A stretch of 46,674 bases of DNA from Caldisericota bacterium (GCA_024655965.1 JANLFL010000007.1:1-46674); one strand, 5' to 3'; positions 16,646 through 26,123 are shown, counted from the stretch's first letter. Notes: generated from the sequence alone by a model not told the origin. Program-made: numbers and translations.

Positions 16646-16761
16646 TTTCTTAAAGGGGGTGAAAGCCAAAAATACCTGAACCATTGGGACCGGCAGTCTG
16701 AAATGTTTTTCATTCCAGCCTTTTCAACGGACTCAAGAAAACCTTCAAGGAGGAAATATTA

Positions 16762-18078
16762 ATGGGTCCACAATTAAAAAGGGTTTTGGGTTTCTGGCCG
16801 GTTTTTTCCGCTTGTTTCGGAATTGCGATTAGCGCAAGCACCCTAATGCTTTTAGGAAACGCCTTCGGGATCAGCGGGATGCCTTTCATTCTTTCCCAGT
16901 CGATCGCTTTGGTAATAATGATCCTGGTGGTCCTCGCCTTTTCGGAGTTAAGCACTCTTTTTCCTGTGGCGGGAGGAATTGAGGCTTACACGCGTGAAGC
17001 CTTGGGGCTTGGGCCAGCCGCCACTGTAACCTTATGGTATTTTGTTGCCACAATTTCATTGGCAACAAATGCTATGGTTGATGGTTCTTTGTTAAATATA
17101 TTCCTTCCTGGAATTCCACCCCTAGGATGGGCGCTCATCTTAGTCACAATATATTTAGTTTTTAACCTCTTGGGGGCAAAAGTTATCGGGTTTGGTCAGG
17201 GCTTTTTCACAATCCTTGTGATCGCTTCATATTTATTAATGGGAATATTAGCTTTCGCAGGAATTGGAGGAGGAAGTGTTGATTTTTCAAGGTTAAGCGA
17301 TTGGTCTGGCTTGAGTTTTTCCAGCGTCTTTAACTTCGCGATTATGGCTTTCTGGCTTTTTGTTGGAATTGAAATGGCAACACCACTTGCTGAAGAAGTA
17401 AAAAATCCCAAGAAAACTTTGCCCCGGGCAATGATCGCTGGTTTAATAACAATTTTTTTAATCCAGCTTATTCTGGGGCCGGCAATGTACGGGACCTTAA
17501 CCGTAGATGAGTTGACCAGTTTCACTCCTCACGTTAGTTTCGCCCAAAAATTATTCGGAAATTTCGGCCTAGTATGGGTTTTAATTCTCCAGCTCTCGCT
17601 CGAATTTACAACAATTGGGGGAGTGATGTTCGGAATTTCCCGGATTATATATGGTTTAGGAAGGGACAAAATGCTTCCCGGATTTTTCGCCTGGTTGCAT
17701 CCCAAATTCGGGACACCTTGGGCATCCCTTTTCCTGATCTACTTCGCAGTAGTAATTGCCATGATTTTTGGCGCACCCCTTCAGCTTCTCAGTATTGCTT
17801 CGATGATATTCCTTTTAATCTATGCTTTAGTCTTCATTGACCTTTGGATACTCAGGAGGAAAAAACCCGATCTGGAAAGACCGTTCTACGTGGGGGGGCC
17901 CTTTTATAACCCGACTCTAGCAGTTGCAGGGATTCTGGCGATCTTCGGAGTGATTGTAGGAAATTCGATTCAAGACCCGTCCATAATTTCAATTGGATTA
18001 CCAGTAGCTGCTTTTTGTTTTGTTATTGCTATGATTGCTGCTCGTTTTAGGAAAGTAAAAGAAACCACCGTTACGTGA
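16762..18078 (+). CDS. APC-family amino acid/amine permease
   Basis: A 438-residue integral membrane transporter with about twelve hydrophobic helices. The first helix FSACFGIAISASTLMLLG, the helix-2 region and PVAGGIEAYTREALGLG match the amino acid-polyamine-organocation superfamily; WLFVGIEMATPLAEEVKNP is the conserved helix-6 to loop segment, followed by LPRAMIAG. A good AAGGAGG precedes the ATG. It is the first gene after the plus-strand promoter and is followed at 33 bases by the dipeptide-type binding protein. Substrate cannot be read; an amino acid, amine or purine-derived amino compound would fit the setting. Confidence 0.88.
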   Translation: MGPQLKRVLGFWPVFSACFGIAISASTLMLLGNAFGISGMPFILSQSIALVIMILVVLAFSELSTLFPVAGGIEAYTREALGLGPAATVTLWYFVATISLATNAMVDGSLLNIFLPGIPPLGWALILVTIYLVFNLLGAKVIGFGQGFFTILVIASYLLMGILAFAGIGGGSVDFSRLSDWSGLSFSSVFNFAIMAFWLFVGIEMATPLAEEVKNPKKTLPRAMIAGLITIFLIQLILGPAMYGTLTVDELTSFTPHVSFAQKLFGNFGLVWVLILQLSLEFTTIGGVMFGISRIIYGLGRDKMLPGFFAWLHPKFGTPWASLFLIYFAVVIAMIFGAPLQLLSIASMIFLLIYALVFIDLWILRRKKPDLERPFYVGGPFYNPTLAVAGILAIFGVIVGNSIQDPSIISIGLPVAAFCFVIAMIAARFRKVKETTVT

Positions 18079-18110
18079 TGGCCAAAATTTTTAAGAAGAA
18101 AGGGGAAAAA

Positions 18111-19796
18111 ATGAAAAAGTTTCTTGGACTATTTTTAATCTTTGCCCTGGTTCTTCCCTTCTTGGGAGGATGCGGAGCAAAAGAGGAGCCGCCCGCTTCG
18201 TCTTCACCGACCCCAACCACAACAGAAACAATCCCACCCAGTCCAACGGCGGAAAAACAGATTCGTTTTGACGAATCTTGGCCCCCCAGAATCGATCCAG
18301 CTTTGGGACAGGGATTTGCTGATTCAGTGGCTTATGCCAACATTTATGACAGCTTGGTTTTCCCTCAACCAGATGGATCTTTGGGTCCTTGTTTGGCGGA
18401 GAAGTGGGAGGTTTCAGATGATGGTTTAACGTACACCTTCCACCTACGTTCCGATGTCAAATTTCATAATGGCGACAAATTGACCGCGGAGGATGTTGTT
18501 TTCAGTGCAGAAAGGTTAACAACTATTGGGGAAGGTTACGCGTACCTTTTCTCCCCGATCCTGGACAAGGTCACTGCCGAGGACGAGTTCACTGTCAAAT
18601 TTTCCCTAAAAGAGCCTTTCGGTCCATTTTTGAATGCTCTGGTAAACCTTTACATTCTGAACAAGGATCTTGTCTTAAGCCACATCGAAAAGCCCGGTGA
18701 TTATGGTGACTTCGGAGATTATGGCAGGAAATGGTTGCTAACCAACGACGCGGGGAGTGGCCCTTATCAAGTAAAAGAGATGAAACTGGAAGAGCATTTA
18801 ATAGCAGTGCGATTCCCGGATTACTGGGGAGGGTTCAATGAAAACAATCCAGATTCCTTCACCCAAATTGGAACAGAGGAGCCAGTTACAATTAGAACTT
18901 TGATGTCAAAAAGGGAGCTGGAAATTTCCGATCAATGGCAAACAGAGGAAAACTACCAAGCAATGGACAAAATAGAAGGTGTTGATATTGCTCGTTTTCC
19001 CTCAGGAAGCATCCTTACCTTTTGTTTGAACGCGCAAAGAGCTCCCACGGATGATGTGCATATTAGGAGAGCCTTAGCTTATGCTATGGATTACCAGGGG
19101 TTAATTCAGGGAGTTTATCCCAGTTCAAAACAAGCGCGAGGCCCTGTTTCTTCAATTCTTCCTGGTTTCTATGAAGGTGTATTTCAATATCAAACTGATC
19201 TAGACAAAGCAATGGAGGAATTAAAACAGTCGAAATATTACGGTTCTTTAGACCAATATCCCCTGGATATCTGCTATCCAGCAGAATGGGTAGCGGCGGA
19301 TAAAATGGCTCTTCTCTTCCAAGCAAGCGCTGCAAAAATCGGTATTACAGTTAATATTGCCAAGCAACCTTGGGCAAAAATGATTGCAGATGTTGCAAAA
19401 CCAGAAACCACAGCACATGTAAACATTCTTACAATGGCCCCACATTATGGTGAAGCCGGATCTCCATTATCCCGTTATCACTCGCACAATTGCGGAACTT
19501 GGGAAGGGGTAGAGTGGTTACAGGACACCGAAATTGACACTTTAATTACCCAGGCCCTTTCAATCGTTGATGAAAAGGAAAGATTCCAAAAATACGCCGA
19601 ACTTCAAGAAAAACTTGTTGAACTTTGCCCATCGATTTGGGTTGTGGACGTAATGGAGCAACATGCCTACCAATCTGGCTATGTTGAGTGGGCAACGGTT
19701 GAAAGGGTCAAAGCAGGAGGCAAGGCAATCCCCGTACAGGGATACAACATGTACATGCGTGATTTCAAGGTTTTTCCTGAAAGAGTAAAGCCCTAA
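18111..19796 (+). CDS. Family 5 solute-binding lipoprotein (DppA/OppA type)
   Basis: Extracellular binding protein of a peptide/opine/nickel-type ABC importer, about 561 residues. The signal MKKFLGLFLIFALVLPF ends in the lipobox LGGC, followed by a Ser/Pro/Thr-rich linker. The SBP family 5 hallmarks are present: IDPALGQGFADSVAYANIYD, LAEKWEVSDDGLTYTFHLR, VKFHNGDKLTAEDVVFSAER and IRRALAYAMDYQGLIQ. The ATG at 18111 is preferred because AAAGGGGAAAAA lies directly before it; a GTG at 18075 overlaps the APC stop. A perfect hairpin follows the stop codon before the permease gene. Confidence 0.92.
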   Translation: MKKFLGLFLIFALVLPFLGGCGAKEEPPASSSPTPTTTETIPPSPTAEKQIRFDESWPPRIDPALGQGFADSVAYANIYDSLVFPQPDGSLGPCLAEKWEVSDDGLTYTFHLRSDVKFHNGDKLTAEDVVFSAERLTTIGEGYAYLFSPILDKVTAEDEFTVKFSLKEPFGPFLNALVNLYILNKDLVLSHIEKPGDYGDFGDYGRKWLLTNDAGSGPYQVKEMKLEEHLIAVRFPDYWGGFNENNPDSFTQIGTEEPVTIRTLMSKRELEISDQWQTEENYQAMDKIEGVDIARFPSGSILTFCLNAQRAPTDDVHIRRALAYAMDYQGLIQGVYPSSKQARGPVSSILPGFYEGVFQYQTDLDKAMEELKQSKYYGSLDQYPLDICYPAEWVAADKMALLFQASAAKIGITVNIAKQPWAKMIADVAKPETTAHVNILTMAPHYGEAGSPLSRYHSHNCGTWEGVEWLQDTEIDTLITQALSIVDEKERFQKYAELQEKLVELCPSIWVVDVMEQHAYQSGYVEWATVERVKAGGKAIPVQGYNMYMRDFKVFPERVKP

Positions 19797-19802
19797 ATTT
19801 TT

Positions 19803-19835
19803 CAATGCAGGGGGGGCTGACCCCCCCCTGCATTG
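19803..19835 (+). terminator. Perfect 14-bp G/C-rich hairpin after the Dpp binding protein
   Basis: Bases 19803-19816 and 19822-19835 are exact reverse complements, with seven G:C pairs next to a five-base loop. It lies 7 bases after the binding-protein stop and 17 bases before the permease start. There is no T-tract after it, so mRNA stabilisation or partial attenuation is likelier than full termination. Confidence 0.8.
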
Positions 19836-19852
19836 ATTGGAGGTTTGCTTCC

Positions 19853-20884
19853 GTGAAATTAGCGCTTTTTTTGGTTCGAAGATTAATTCTTTCCGTTCTA
19901 GTGATTATTGGGCTTTCAATACTGATTTTTCTAATTGCCAGAATCGTCCCTGGTGATCCCGCAAGGATGGCACTGGGAGCGAATGCGCCGGATTGGGTTG
20001 TTGAAAACCTACGTCAAAAAATGAATCTCGATAAACCAATTTATACCCAGTATTTTTTATGGTTGAATGGAATTTTGAATGGAGACTTCGGGGAATCGCT
20101 TTACACAAAAAGACCTGTCATCGAGGATTTGAAAGAATTTCTTCCAGCTTCCGCGGAGCTGGTACTGTTCTCTGGGATAATCATGGCAGCGGGAGGGATT
20201 TTCCTCGGAATACTTTCCACCCATTTCAACAACACCTGGATCGATAACGTAATAAGGTTGATTGCCTATCTTGGAGTAGTGACTCCTTCCTTCGTTTTTG
20301 CAATACTCTTCATCCTCTTGTTCAGTTCACTTTGGCCTATCCTTCCGGTTATGGGGCGCCTTTCCTACGGGATAGTGGCACCCGCAAAAATCACCGGGAT
20401 GATTTCCCTTGACAGTTTAATACAACTTAATTTTCCAGTTTTCTTCGATTCAATAAAGCATTTAATCCTTCCGGGATTAGCCTTAGCTTTGGGAGGGCTT
20501 TCACAGGAAGCAAGAATAACAAGGGCCTCAATGACAGACAATCTTTCTAAGGACTACATCCTTTCTCAAAGATTATACGGGACAAAAGAGAGAAAGATCC
20601 TTTTTAAATACCTTCTCAAACCATCATTGATTCCCACGATATCGATTTTGGGACTGGATTTTGCCACCCTTTTTGGAAATGCTTTTCTCGTTGAGATGGT
20701 TTTTAATTGGCCTGGTCTATCACGATACGGAATAAATGCAATGCTCCAGAAAGATCTTAATGCTATTTCAGCGGTAATTATTGTCCTCGGTTTAATATTT
20801 GTTACGGTAAATATCCTGGCGGACCTCATAATTTTCTTTCTTGACCCCCGAATCCGTTTCGGGGGTGATAGCGGGGGAGAGTGA
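19853..20884 (+). CDS. DppB-type ABC transporter permease
   Basis: About 343 residues with six hydrophobic helices. It begins KLALFLVRRLILSVLVIIGLS and contains VPGDPARMALG, both typical of DppB/OppB, and the cytoplasmic coupling segment EARITRASMTDNLSKDYI. I start it at the GTG at 19853, nine bases after GGAGG, because any earlier in-frame start lies inside the hairpin. It pairs with the DppC-type permease, whose gene overlaps its stop region. Confidence 0.92.
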   Translation: MKLALFLVRRLILSVLVIIGLSILIFLIARIVPGDPARMALGANAPDWVVENLRQKMNLDKPIYTQYFLWLNGILNGDFGESLYTKRPVIEDLKEFLPASAELVLFSGIIMAAGGIFLGILSTHFNNTWIDNVIRLIAYLGVVTPSFVFAILFILLFSSLWPILPVMGRLSYGIVAPAKITGMISLDSLIQLNFPVFFDSIKHLILPGLALALGGLSQEARITRASMTDNLSKDYILSQRLYGTKERKILFKYLLKPSLIPTISILGLDFATLFGNAFLVEMVFNWPGLSRYGINAMLQKDLNAISAVIIVLGLIFVTVNILADLIIFFLDPRIRFGGDSGGE

Positions 20885-20886
20885 AC

Positions 20887-21771
20887 ATGGGAGCGATAAA
20901 AGGGGAAGAGATTAAAGTCACTTTTCACCAAATCGGCCATTTCTGGTACAAATTTTCCCGAAAACCCATATCAGTGGCAGGGTTGTTTGTGGTTCTTACG
21001 GTTATTTTTTTGGCGATATTTGCCGATTGGATTGCTCCTTACCCTGATCATGCAGGGCCCTACGTCAATTTAACACTGGGAGCCCAACCCCCCTCCAAGG
21101 ACTTCATTTTGGGGACCGATATCTACGGGAGGGATATTTTGAGCCGAATCCTCTTTGCCTTTAGACCTGCTCTGCTGACTGGTATTGTGGTTTTATCGAT
21201 TGTGGTTCCCATCGGAACAGTTTTGGGATTGATTGCGGGATATTATTCAGGGAAATGGCAGGATACTATCATAATGAGAATTACGGATGTTTTTCTTGGT
21301 CTCCCTCCTTTGATCCTAGCCTTAGCAGTATCCGCGGTTTTAAAGCCAAACTTGTTTAATTCAATGGTCGCAGTTTCCATCGCTTTCTGGCCATGGTACG
21401 CGAGGATGGTTTATGGCATGGTTTCCTCTCTCCGAAACGAGTATTTCGTAATTTATTCTGAATTAATGGGGGAAAGAAAAACCCATATTCTTTTTAAGGA
21501 AATTCTTCCCAATTGTATTTCCCCCATTTTTACAAAAATGACTTTGGACTTCGGTTGGGTGGTGATATTAAGCGCTTCTTTAAGCTTCGTGGGCCTTGGA
21601 GAACAACCACCCACTCCCGCGCTTGGAACAATGGTTGCAGAGGGTTCCCGCTTCCTCCCAGACCAATGGTGGACAGCGGTTTTTCCAGCTATCGCAATTG
21701 TGATAATGGTACTCGGATTTAACCTTCTGGGAGACGGCCTTAGAGACGCTTTGACATCGGAGGAATCGTAA
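20887..21771 (+). CDS. DppC-type ABC transporter permease
   Basis: About 294 residues with an N-terminal cytoplasmic tail, a first helix (SVAGLFVVLTVIFLAIFADWIAPY) and the family signature LGTDIYGRDILSRILFAFR. The coupling loop is FVIYSELMGERKTHILFKEILPN, where the usual AA..G is replaced by SELMG. The ATG at 20887 sits six bases after GGGGGAGA; a GTG at 20881 is possible. It forms the membrane channel together with the DppB-type subunit. Confidence 0.91.
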   Translation: MGAIKGEEIKVTFHQIGHFWYKFSRKPISVAGLFVVLTVIFLAIFADWIAPYPDHAGPYVNLTLGAQPPSKDFILGTDIYGRDILSRILFAFRPALLTGIVVLSIVVPIGTVLGLIAGYYSGKWQDTIIMRITDVFLGLPPLILALAVSAVLKPNLFNSMVAVSIAFWPWYARMVYGMVSSLRNEYFVIYSELMGERKTHILFKEILPNCISPIFTKMTLDFGWVVILSASLSFVGLGEQPPTPALGTMVAEGSRFLPDQWWTAVFPAIAIVIMVLGFNLLGDGLRDALTSEES

Positions 21772-21774
21772 GAC

Positions 21775-22761
21775 ATGGAGGGACCGGTTCTCTGGATAAA
21801 AGATCTAAAAGTATGGTACCGAATTTACGGGGGTTTTCTAAAGGTAATAGATGGAATCGAAATGAAGGTCCTCCTAGGAGAAAGGGTTGGTCTCGTTGGT
21901 GAAACTGGTTGCGGAAAAACCACCACAATGAAGGCTGCTCTCCATTTATTACCCCCCAATGGAAAAGTCCCCAATGGTCAAATATTTCTTGATGGGAAAG
22001 ATATTTCCCGGATTTCAAAATCGGAGTTGAGGAAAATCCGAAACAGTGGAATTGCAATGATTTTCCAGGATCCCACATCAGCCCTGAATCCTGTCTTTAC
22101 AGTTGGAGAACAGTTAATTGAAGCGATCGCGAATGGGAAAGAGGGGAAATCATCCAGACAAGAAAACTTAAAGGATGCGGTTTCAATTCTTGAAAAAGTG
22201 TTAATGCCTGATCCCCAAAGGATAATGAGGAATTTCCCCTTTCAATTGAGCGGAGGAATGCGCCAAAGAGTATGTATTGCCATGGCCCTCTCAAGGGCAA
22301 AGAAGCTCCTGATTGCTGACGAACCAACTACTTCTCTTGATGTGACCATTCAGGCCCAAATATTGGACCTTATTCAAAAGATCGTAGTTGAAAATAACCT
22401 ATCTTTAATTTTGATTACCCATTCATTGGGTATTGCCCGCCAAATGACGGATAGAATTTATGTAATGTATGCCGGCACAATAGTTGAGACTGCGCCCACC
22501 TCCGTTTTCTATGAAGAACCCCTTCATCCCTATACAAAAGGGCTGTTCGACTCCGTGCCTCGTTTAACTGGGGAGGGTTTTGCCGACGGAATTCCTGGAA
22601 GAATTCCTAACTATCTCAATCCTCCATTAGGGTGTCGTTTTCAGCCGAGGTGCGGAAAAAGCCTTCCAATTTGCTCTCAAAAAAGACCACCACTGTTGGA
22701 GATCTCCAAGGATCACTGGGTGAGTTGCTTTCTTTATGAGGGAAAGGGGGGAGGAAAATGA
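21775..22761 (+). CDS. DppD-type ABC transporter ATPase
   Basis: A 328-residue ATPase with Walker A GETGCGKTT near residue 42, signature LSGGMRQRVCIAMAL and Walker B LLIADEPTTSLD. The C-terminal peptide-transporter extension carries a cysteine-rich segment (LGCRFQPRCGKSLPICS) that in related ATPases can hold an iron-sulphur cluster. It overlaps the next ATPase by four bases (ATGA). It energises the Dpp-type importer together with its partner. Confidence 0.93.
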   Translation: MEGPVLWIKDLKVWYRIYGGFLKVIDGIEMKVLLGERVGLVGETGCGKTTTMKAALHLLPPNGKVPNGQIFLDGKDISRISKSELRKIRNSGIAMIFQDPTSALNPVFTVGEQLIEAIANGKEGKSSRQENLKDAVSILEKVLMPDPQRIMRNFPFQLSGGMRQRVCIAMALSRAKKLLIADEPTTSLDVTIQAQILDLIQKIVVENNLSLILITHSLGIARQMTDRIYVMYAGTIVETAPTSVFYEEPLHPYTKGLFDSVPRLTGEGFADGIPGRIPNYLNPPLGCRFQPRCGKSLPICSQKRPPLLEISKDHWVSCFLYEGKGGGK

Positions 22762-23750
22762 ATCAACCTCTGCTTCAGATCAGGGAACTCAAAAAGTATT
22801 TTTTGGTAGAAAAAAGGTTGTTCGCGAAGTCAGGAAAATACCTGAAGGCGGTTGACGGAATTACCTTTGATTTGAACTCCCGGGAGGTTCTCGGGTTAGT
22901 TGGTGAATCTGGGTCTGGAAAAAGCACTGTTGCATATACAGTAGCGGGGATGTACAAACCCACCTCTGGGAACATTATATTTCAAGGACACCAAATTAAC
23001 TTGACCGCAGTTAAAAGACCTTTAGCTGTTAAGAAGGACCTTCAAATTGTTTTTCAGGATCCTGGATCCTCTTTAAATCCTCGAAGAAATATTCGCCAAA
23101 TCCTGGAGCGCCCGCTTCTTGTCTACAATTTAGCTACCTCAAGAAACGTACGTTCGAAAGTCGAGGAATTATTAAAAATGGTTGAGCTTCCCCGGGAGTA
23201 CATGCTCAAATACCCGAGGGAGATAGGAGGGGGTGAACGCCAACTGATTGCCATTGCCCGGGCATTAGCTTCTCAGCCGAAATTGCTAATTCTGGACGAG
23301 CCCACCAGTGCCCTGGATGTCTCAATCCAAGCAAAAATAATCAATACGCTTAGTAATCTTCAGAGGGAATTTGGACTTTCGTATTTATTTATTACTCACG
23401 ACCTCAGCCTGATGAGAAATGTTGCTGATAGGGTGGCAATTATGTATTTGGGAAAAATTTTAGAGATCGCTCCAACAGTAGATTTTTTTAGAAAACCTCT
23501 CCACCCATATACACAGATGCTACTTTCAGCGATTCCCACAATTAATAAAGAGGAAGAGGAATTAAAACCAAAAAAGGTTCCCCCAACAGGTGAAATTCCC
23601 AGCCCAGTTAATCCTCCCACTGGTTGTAGATTCAATACAAGATGCCCTTTGAAATTTACAAAATGCGAGATTGATGAGCCCGTGTTTAAAGAGATCGAAC
23701 CGGGACACTGGGTAAGTTGCCACTTAGTTTCTAAACTAGAGGAGACTTGA
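22758..23750 (+). CDS. DppF-type ABC transporter ATPase
   Basis: A 330-residue partner ATPase with Walker A GESGSGKST, signature IGGGERQLIAIARAL (the usual LSGG is IGGG here), Walker B LLILDEPTSALD and the H-loop FITHDL. The C-terminal cysteine segment TGCRFNTRCPLKFTKCE is also present. It starts within the stop of the DppD-type gene and is followed without a gap by the ferredoxin, so the transporter and the aldehyde oxidoreductase share one transcript. Confidence 0.93.
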   Translation: MNQPLLQIRELKKYFLVEKRLFAKSGKYLKAVDGITFDLNSREVLGLVGESGSGKSTVAYTVAGMYKPTSGNIIFQGHQINLTAVKRPLAVKKDLQIVFQDPGSSLNPRRNIRQILERPLLVYNLATSRNVRSKVEELLKMVELPREYMLKYPREIGGGERQLIAIARALASQPKLLILDEPTSALDVSIQAKIINTLSNLQREFGLSYLFITHDLSLMRNVADRVAIMYLGKILEIAPTVDFFRKPLHPYTQMLLSAIPTINKEEEELKPKKVPPTGEIPSPVNPPTGCRFNTRCPLKFTKCEIDEPVFKEIEPGHWVSCHLVSKLEET

Positions 23751-24152
23751 TTGGGCTACAAAAGAATAAGGTTTGAAGAAACTTTATGCAGTGGATGTAA
23801 AATCTGCGAATTAGTTTGTTCACTTGTTCATGAGGGAGAATGTAATCCTTCTTTTTCCCGAATAAAAATAATCTCCTTTGAATTTGTGCGGAGATTTGCC
23901 ATTTTTTGTGTTCGATGTCTCGAAGCAAAATGCATCGAAATTTGCCCCCAAAATGCCAATTACCGAGATCAGGTCTCCGGAGCAATATTAACGGACCATT
24001 CAAAATGTAAAAGCTGCGGGCTTTGCGCGAAACAATGCCCTCATGAAGCAATTTTCCTATCAAAAACTGGGGGGATCTTCCGATGTGACCTGTGCGGTGG
24101 AGACCCTCACTGTGTTGGCTTTTGCCCCACAGGGGCTCTATCTTTTGCTTAA
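23751..24152 (+). CDS. Four-cluster-motif 4Fe-4S ferredoxin (AOR/HycB type)
   Basis: A 133-residue electron-transfer protein with sixteen cysteines in four groups: CSGCKICELVC, CVRCLEAKCIEIC, CKSCGLCAKQC and CDLCGGDPHCVGFC. This is the HycB/CooF/AOR small-subunit pattern. It starts at TTG 23751, directly after the DppF stop, with AGAGGAG six bases upstream. It lies 21 bases before an aldehyde:ferredoxin oxidoreductase, whose electron partner it very probably is. Confidence 0.9.
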   Translation: MGYKRIRFEETLCSGCKICELVCSLVHEGECNPSFSRIKIISFEFVRRFAIFCVRCLEAKCIEICPQNANYRDQVSGAILTDHSKCKSCGLCAKQCPHEAIFLSKTGGIFRCDLCGGDPHCVGFCPTGALSFA

Positions 24153-24173
24153 AAAAGCCGAATGGGAGAAGAA

Positions 24174-26123
24174 ATGTTTGGATGGACGGGCAATATACTC
24201 AGGGTTAACTTAACCGAAAAAAAATTATCCAGAATCCCCACAAGCCATTATGCCCCAAAATTTTTGGGGGGACGGGGAATCGCTTCAAGAATTTATTGGG
24301 AGGAAATACCTCCTGAAACAAAGGCGTTGAGTTCCGAAAATAAATTGATTTTTATGACTGGCCCATTTTGTGGAACCATCATCCCCACTTCTTCAAGGAC
24401 TACCTTGGTCGGAAAGGCAAATTTCAAGCCAAAAGAACGATATTTATCTTCAAACGCGGGAGGGCATTGGGGCGCAGAGTTAAAGTTCGCTGGCTTCGAC
24501 GGTTTAATAATTGAGGGAAAATCATCCAAACCGGTTTATGTCCTCATTGAGAATGAAAACATTGAAATAAGAAGTGCGGAAAAATTATGGGGTCTGGACA
24601 CTTTTGAAACCCAAAAAAGAATTCAAGAGGAACTCGGAAGTGACACCTCAATTGCCTGTATTGGACAAGCTGGTGAAAACTTCCTTGAGACGGGGGCAAT
24701 AATAACCGGGGACAGCGACTCTTGGGGTCATGGTGGTTTTGGAGGAATTATGGGCTTTAAAAACCTGAAAGCAATCGCCATAAAGGGGAAGGATGGAGTC
24801 AAAATCTTTGACCCAAAGGGTTTGCTGGACAGGGTTTATAAAGCAAACCGCTTAATAACACGCAGAATGGATGAGAATGAACCTCCAGCTCCTCACAGGG
24901 GTCAGATGCTTAAAGACTTTCCCGAAAAAACTAATTTTCCCATCCCTAAAGGAACTACCTTTCTACTTGAAGAGGAAGCCAAATCAGGAGAGGTGCGCCT
25001 CGGTTTCACTGCTTGTCAAAGCTGTCCGGTTGGCTGCGCCATCTCTGTCCAATTTAAAGATAATTTTGTCCCACCAGGCAGTGTTAGATGCGCGGACTTC
25101 GGAGGTTGGATGATCAGTGAAGCCGAATTTTATAAACAAAAAGGCTTATGGGGACGAACAGCTCACTGGGCAAGTAGAACTTGTGACCTTTTGGGTTTGA
25201 ATAATTATGAATTTTGCGACAAATGGATGTACCAAGCATTTAAAAAGGGTCTTTTGCCCGATTTTGTCAGTTCTTCATATGGAAGCCAAAAGTTCTGGGA
25301 GAAACTCCTTCCCTCTGCCGCGAAAAATTCTGGATTAGGGGAGTTGTTCGCAAACGGGGGAAAGCCATTTTTAAGCCAAATTTTTAATAATTCCGAGGAT
25401 TCTGAACAAAAAATAAAAGCAATTCAGGTTTTTTATCAGAATTGGAATAAAGACGGGACCGTCAATTACCTCGCCGAAGGAGGGGAGATTGAACCTGAGT
25501 ATTCTAGCGTTCTCCAAGTAATCCTTGATGGACTTGGCGAAACGGGAAACCGAGCTTTAGCGCACCAAATATATAATCCCTCTCTGTACCACACAGCCCC
25601 AAATTTCCCATACGGCACTGCGGAATTTTTTACTTTAAGGGATGCTGTTGGCCGGGATTTATGGGGGGTAAAAAAACTGGATACCCAGAATTGCTGGTCA
25701 ATTCCCCTGGTTGAATGGGCTCTCAACGAGACGATTCTTTGTAATGCACTGGAATTATGTGCTTTGGTGTTTCCTCTACTTTATTCCGCTTATACTCCTG
25801 ATCATCGTGGTGATGCGAATTTGCCCTCCCATTTCTTCAAACACTTAACAGGGGAAAACTTTTCTCAAGAAGAATTGCACAACATTTTTGCAAAAAGGAT
25901 TCACACTCTGGAGCGAATGATTTTAATCCGAGAGGGAAGAACATCTTCCGATGATGTATTCCACGATGAAGTTTTCCAGCTCCCATGGGTAAAAACCTGG
26001 CTGTCCAAAGAAAAAGCAATATCCTTTCTTAGAGATTTTTACGAGGCAAGGGGTTGGGAAAGAGATTCGGGGGTCCCAAAAAGGAGAGTTCTTATAAAAT
26101 TAGGGCTGGGCGATTTACTTTAA
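24174..26123 (+). CDS. aor: Tungsten-type aldehyde:ferredoxin oxidoreductase
   Basis: About 649 residues, slightly longer than the roughly 605 of archaeal AOR. The start MFGWTGNILRVNLTE is typical, and GGRGIASRIYWEE and SNAGGHWGAELKFAGFDGLIIEGK are family signatures of the bis-pterin binding domain. The cluster cysteines are in ACQSCPVGC (281, 284, 288), and a later candidate fourth Cys lies in ILCNALELC. It interconverts aldehydes and carboxylic acids using ferredoxin. I chose ATG 24174 because GGGAGAAG precedes it. Next to an acyl-CoA synthetase and an aldehyde dehydrogenase in the same window, it may oxidise aldehydes from amino acid or sugar breakdown or reduce acids when ferredoxin is in excess. 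Confidence 0.93.
   Translation: MFGWTGNILRVNLTEKKLSRIPTSHYAPKFLGGRGIASRIYWEEIPPETKALSSENKLIFMTGPFCGTIIPTSSRTTLVGKANFKPKERYLSSNAGGHWGAELKFAGFDGLIIEGKSSKPVYVLIENENIEIRSAEKLWGLDTFETQKRIQEELGSDTSIACIGQAGENFLETGAIITGDSDSWGHGGFGGIMGFKNLKAIAIKGKDGVKIFDPKGLLDRVYKANRLITRRMDENEPPAPHRGQMLKDFPEKTNFPIPKGTTFLLEEEAKSGEVRLGFTACQSCPVGCAISVQFKDNFVPPGSVRCADFGGWMISEAEFYKQKGLWGRTAHWASRTCDLLGLNNYEFCDKWMYQAFKKGLLPDFVSSSYGSQKFWEKLLPSAAKNSGLGELFANGGKPFLSQIFNNSEDSEQKIKAIQVFYQNWNKDGTVNYLAEGGEIEPEYSSVLQVILDGLGETGNRALAHQIYNPSLYHTAPNFPYGTAEFFTLRDAVGRDLWGVKKLDTQNCWSIPLVEWALNETILCNALELCALVFPLLYSAYTPDHRGDANLPSHFFKHLTGENFSQEELHNIFAKRIHTLERMILIREGRTSSDDVFHDEVFQLPWVKTWLSKEKAISFLRDFYEARGWERDSGVPKRRVLIKLGLGDLL

Larger units (their letters stand above)
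16354..16761. promoter_or_regulatory. Divergent 408-bp intergenic control region
   Basis: No gene is supported here. The region separates the leftward BMP/Nup/purine operon from the rightward APC/Dpp operon. It holds a minus-strand extended -10 box, a 12-base palindrome, a plus-strand -35/-10 pair and a 17-base palindrome, each listed separately. About 115 bases of untranslated leader remain before the APC gene; I do not recognise a riboswitch in it. Confidence 0.8.

Noticed and set aside
16646-16761. Possible riboswitch in the leader of the APC gene, because of stretches like GGGGGTGAAAGCC and GGGACCGGCAG
   Set aside because: I could not fit it to purine, glycine, c-di-GMP, THF, guanidine or fluoride consensus patterns, and no expression platform with a terminator hairpin is evident.
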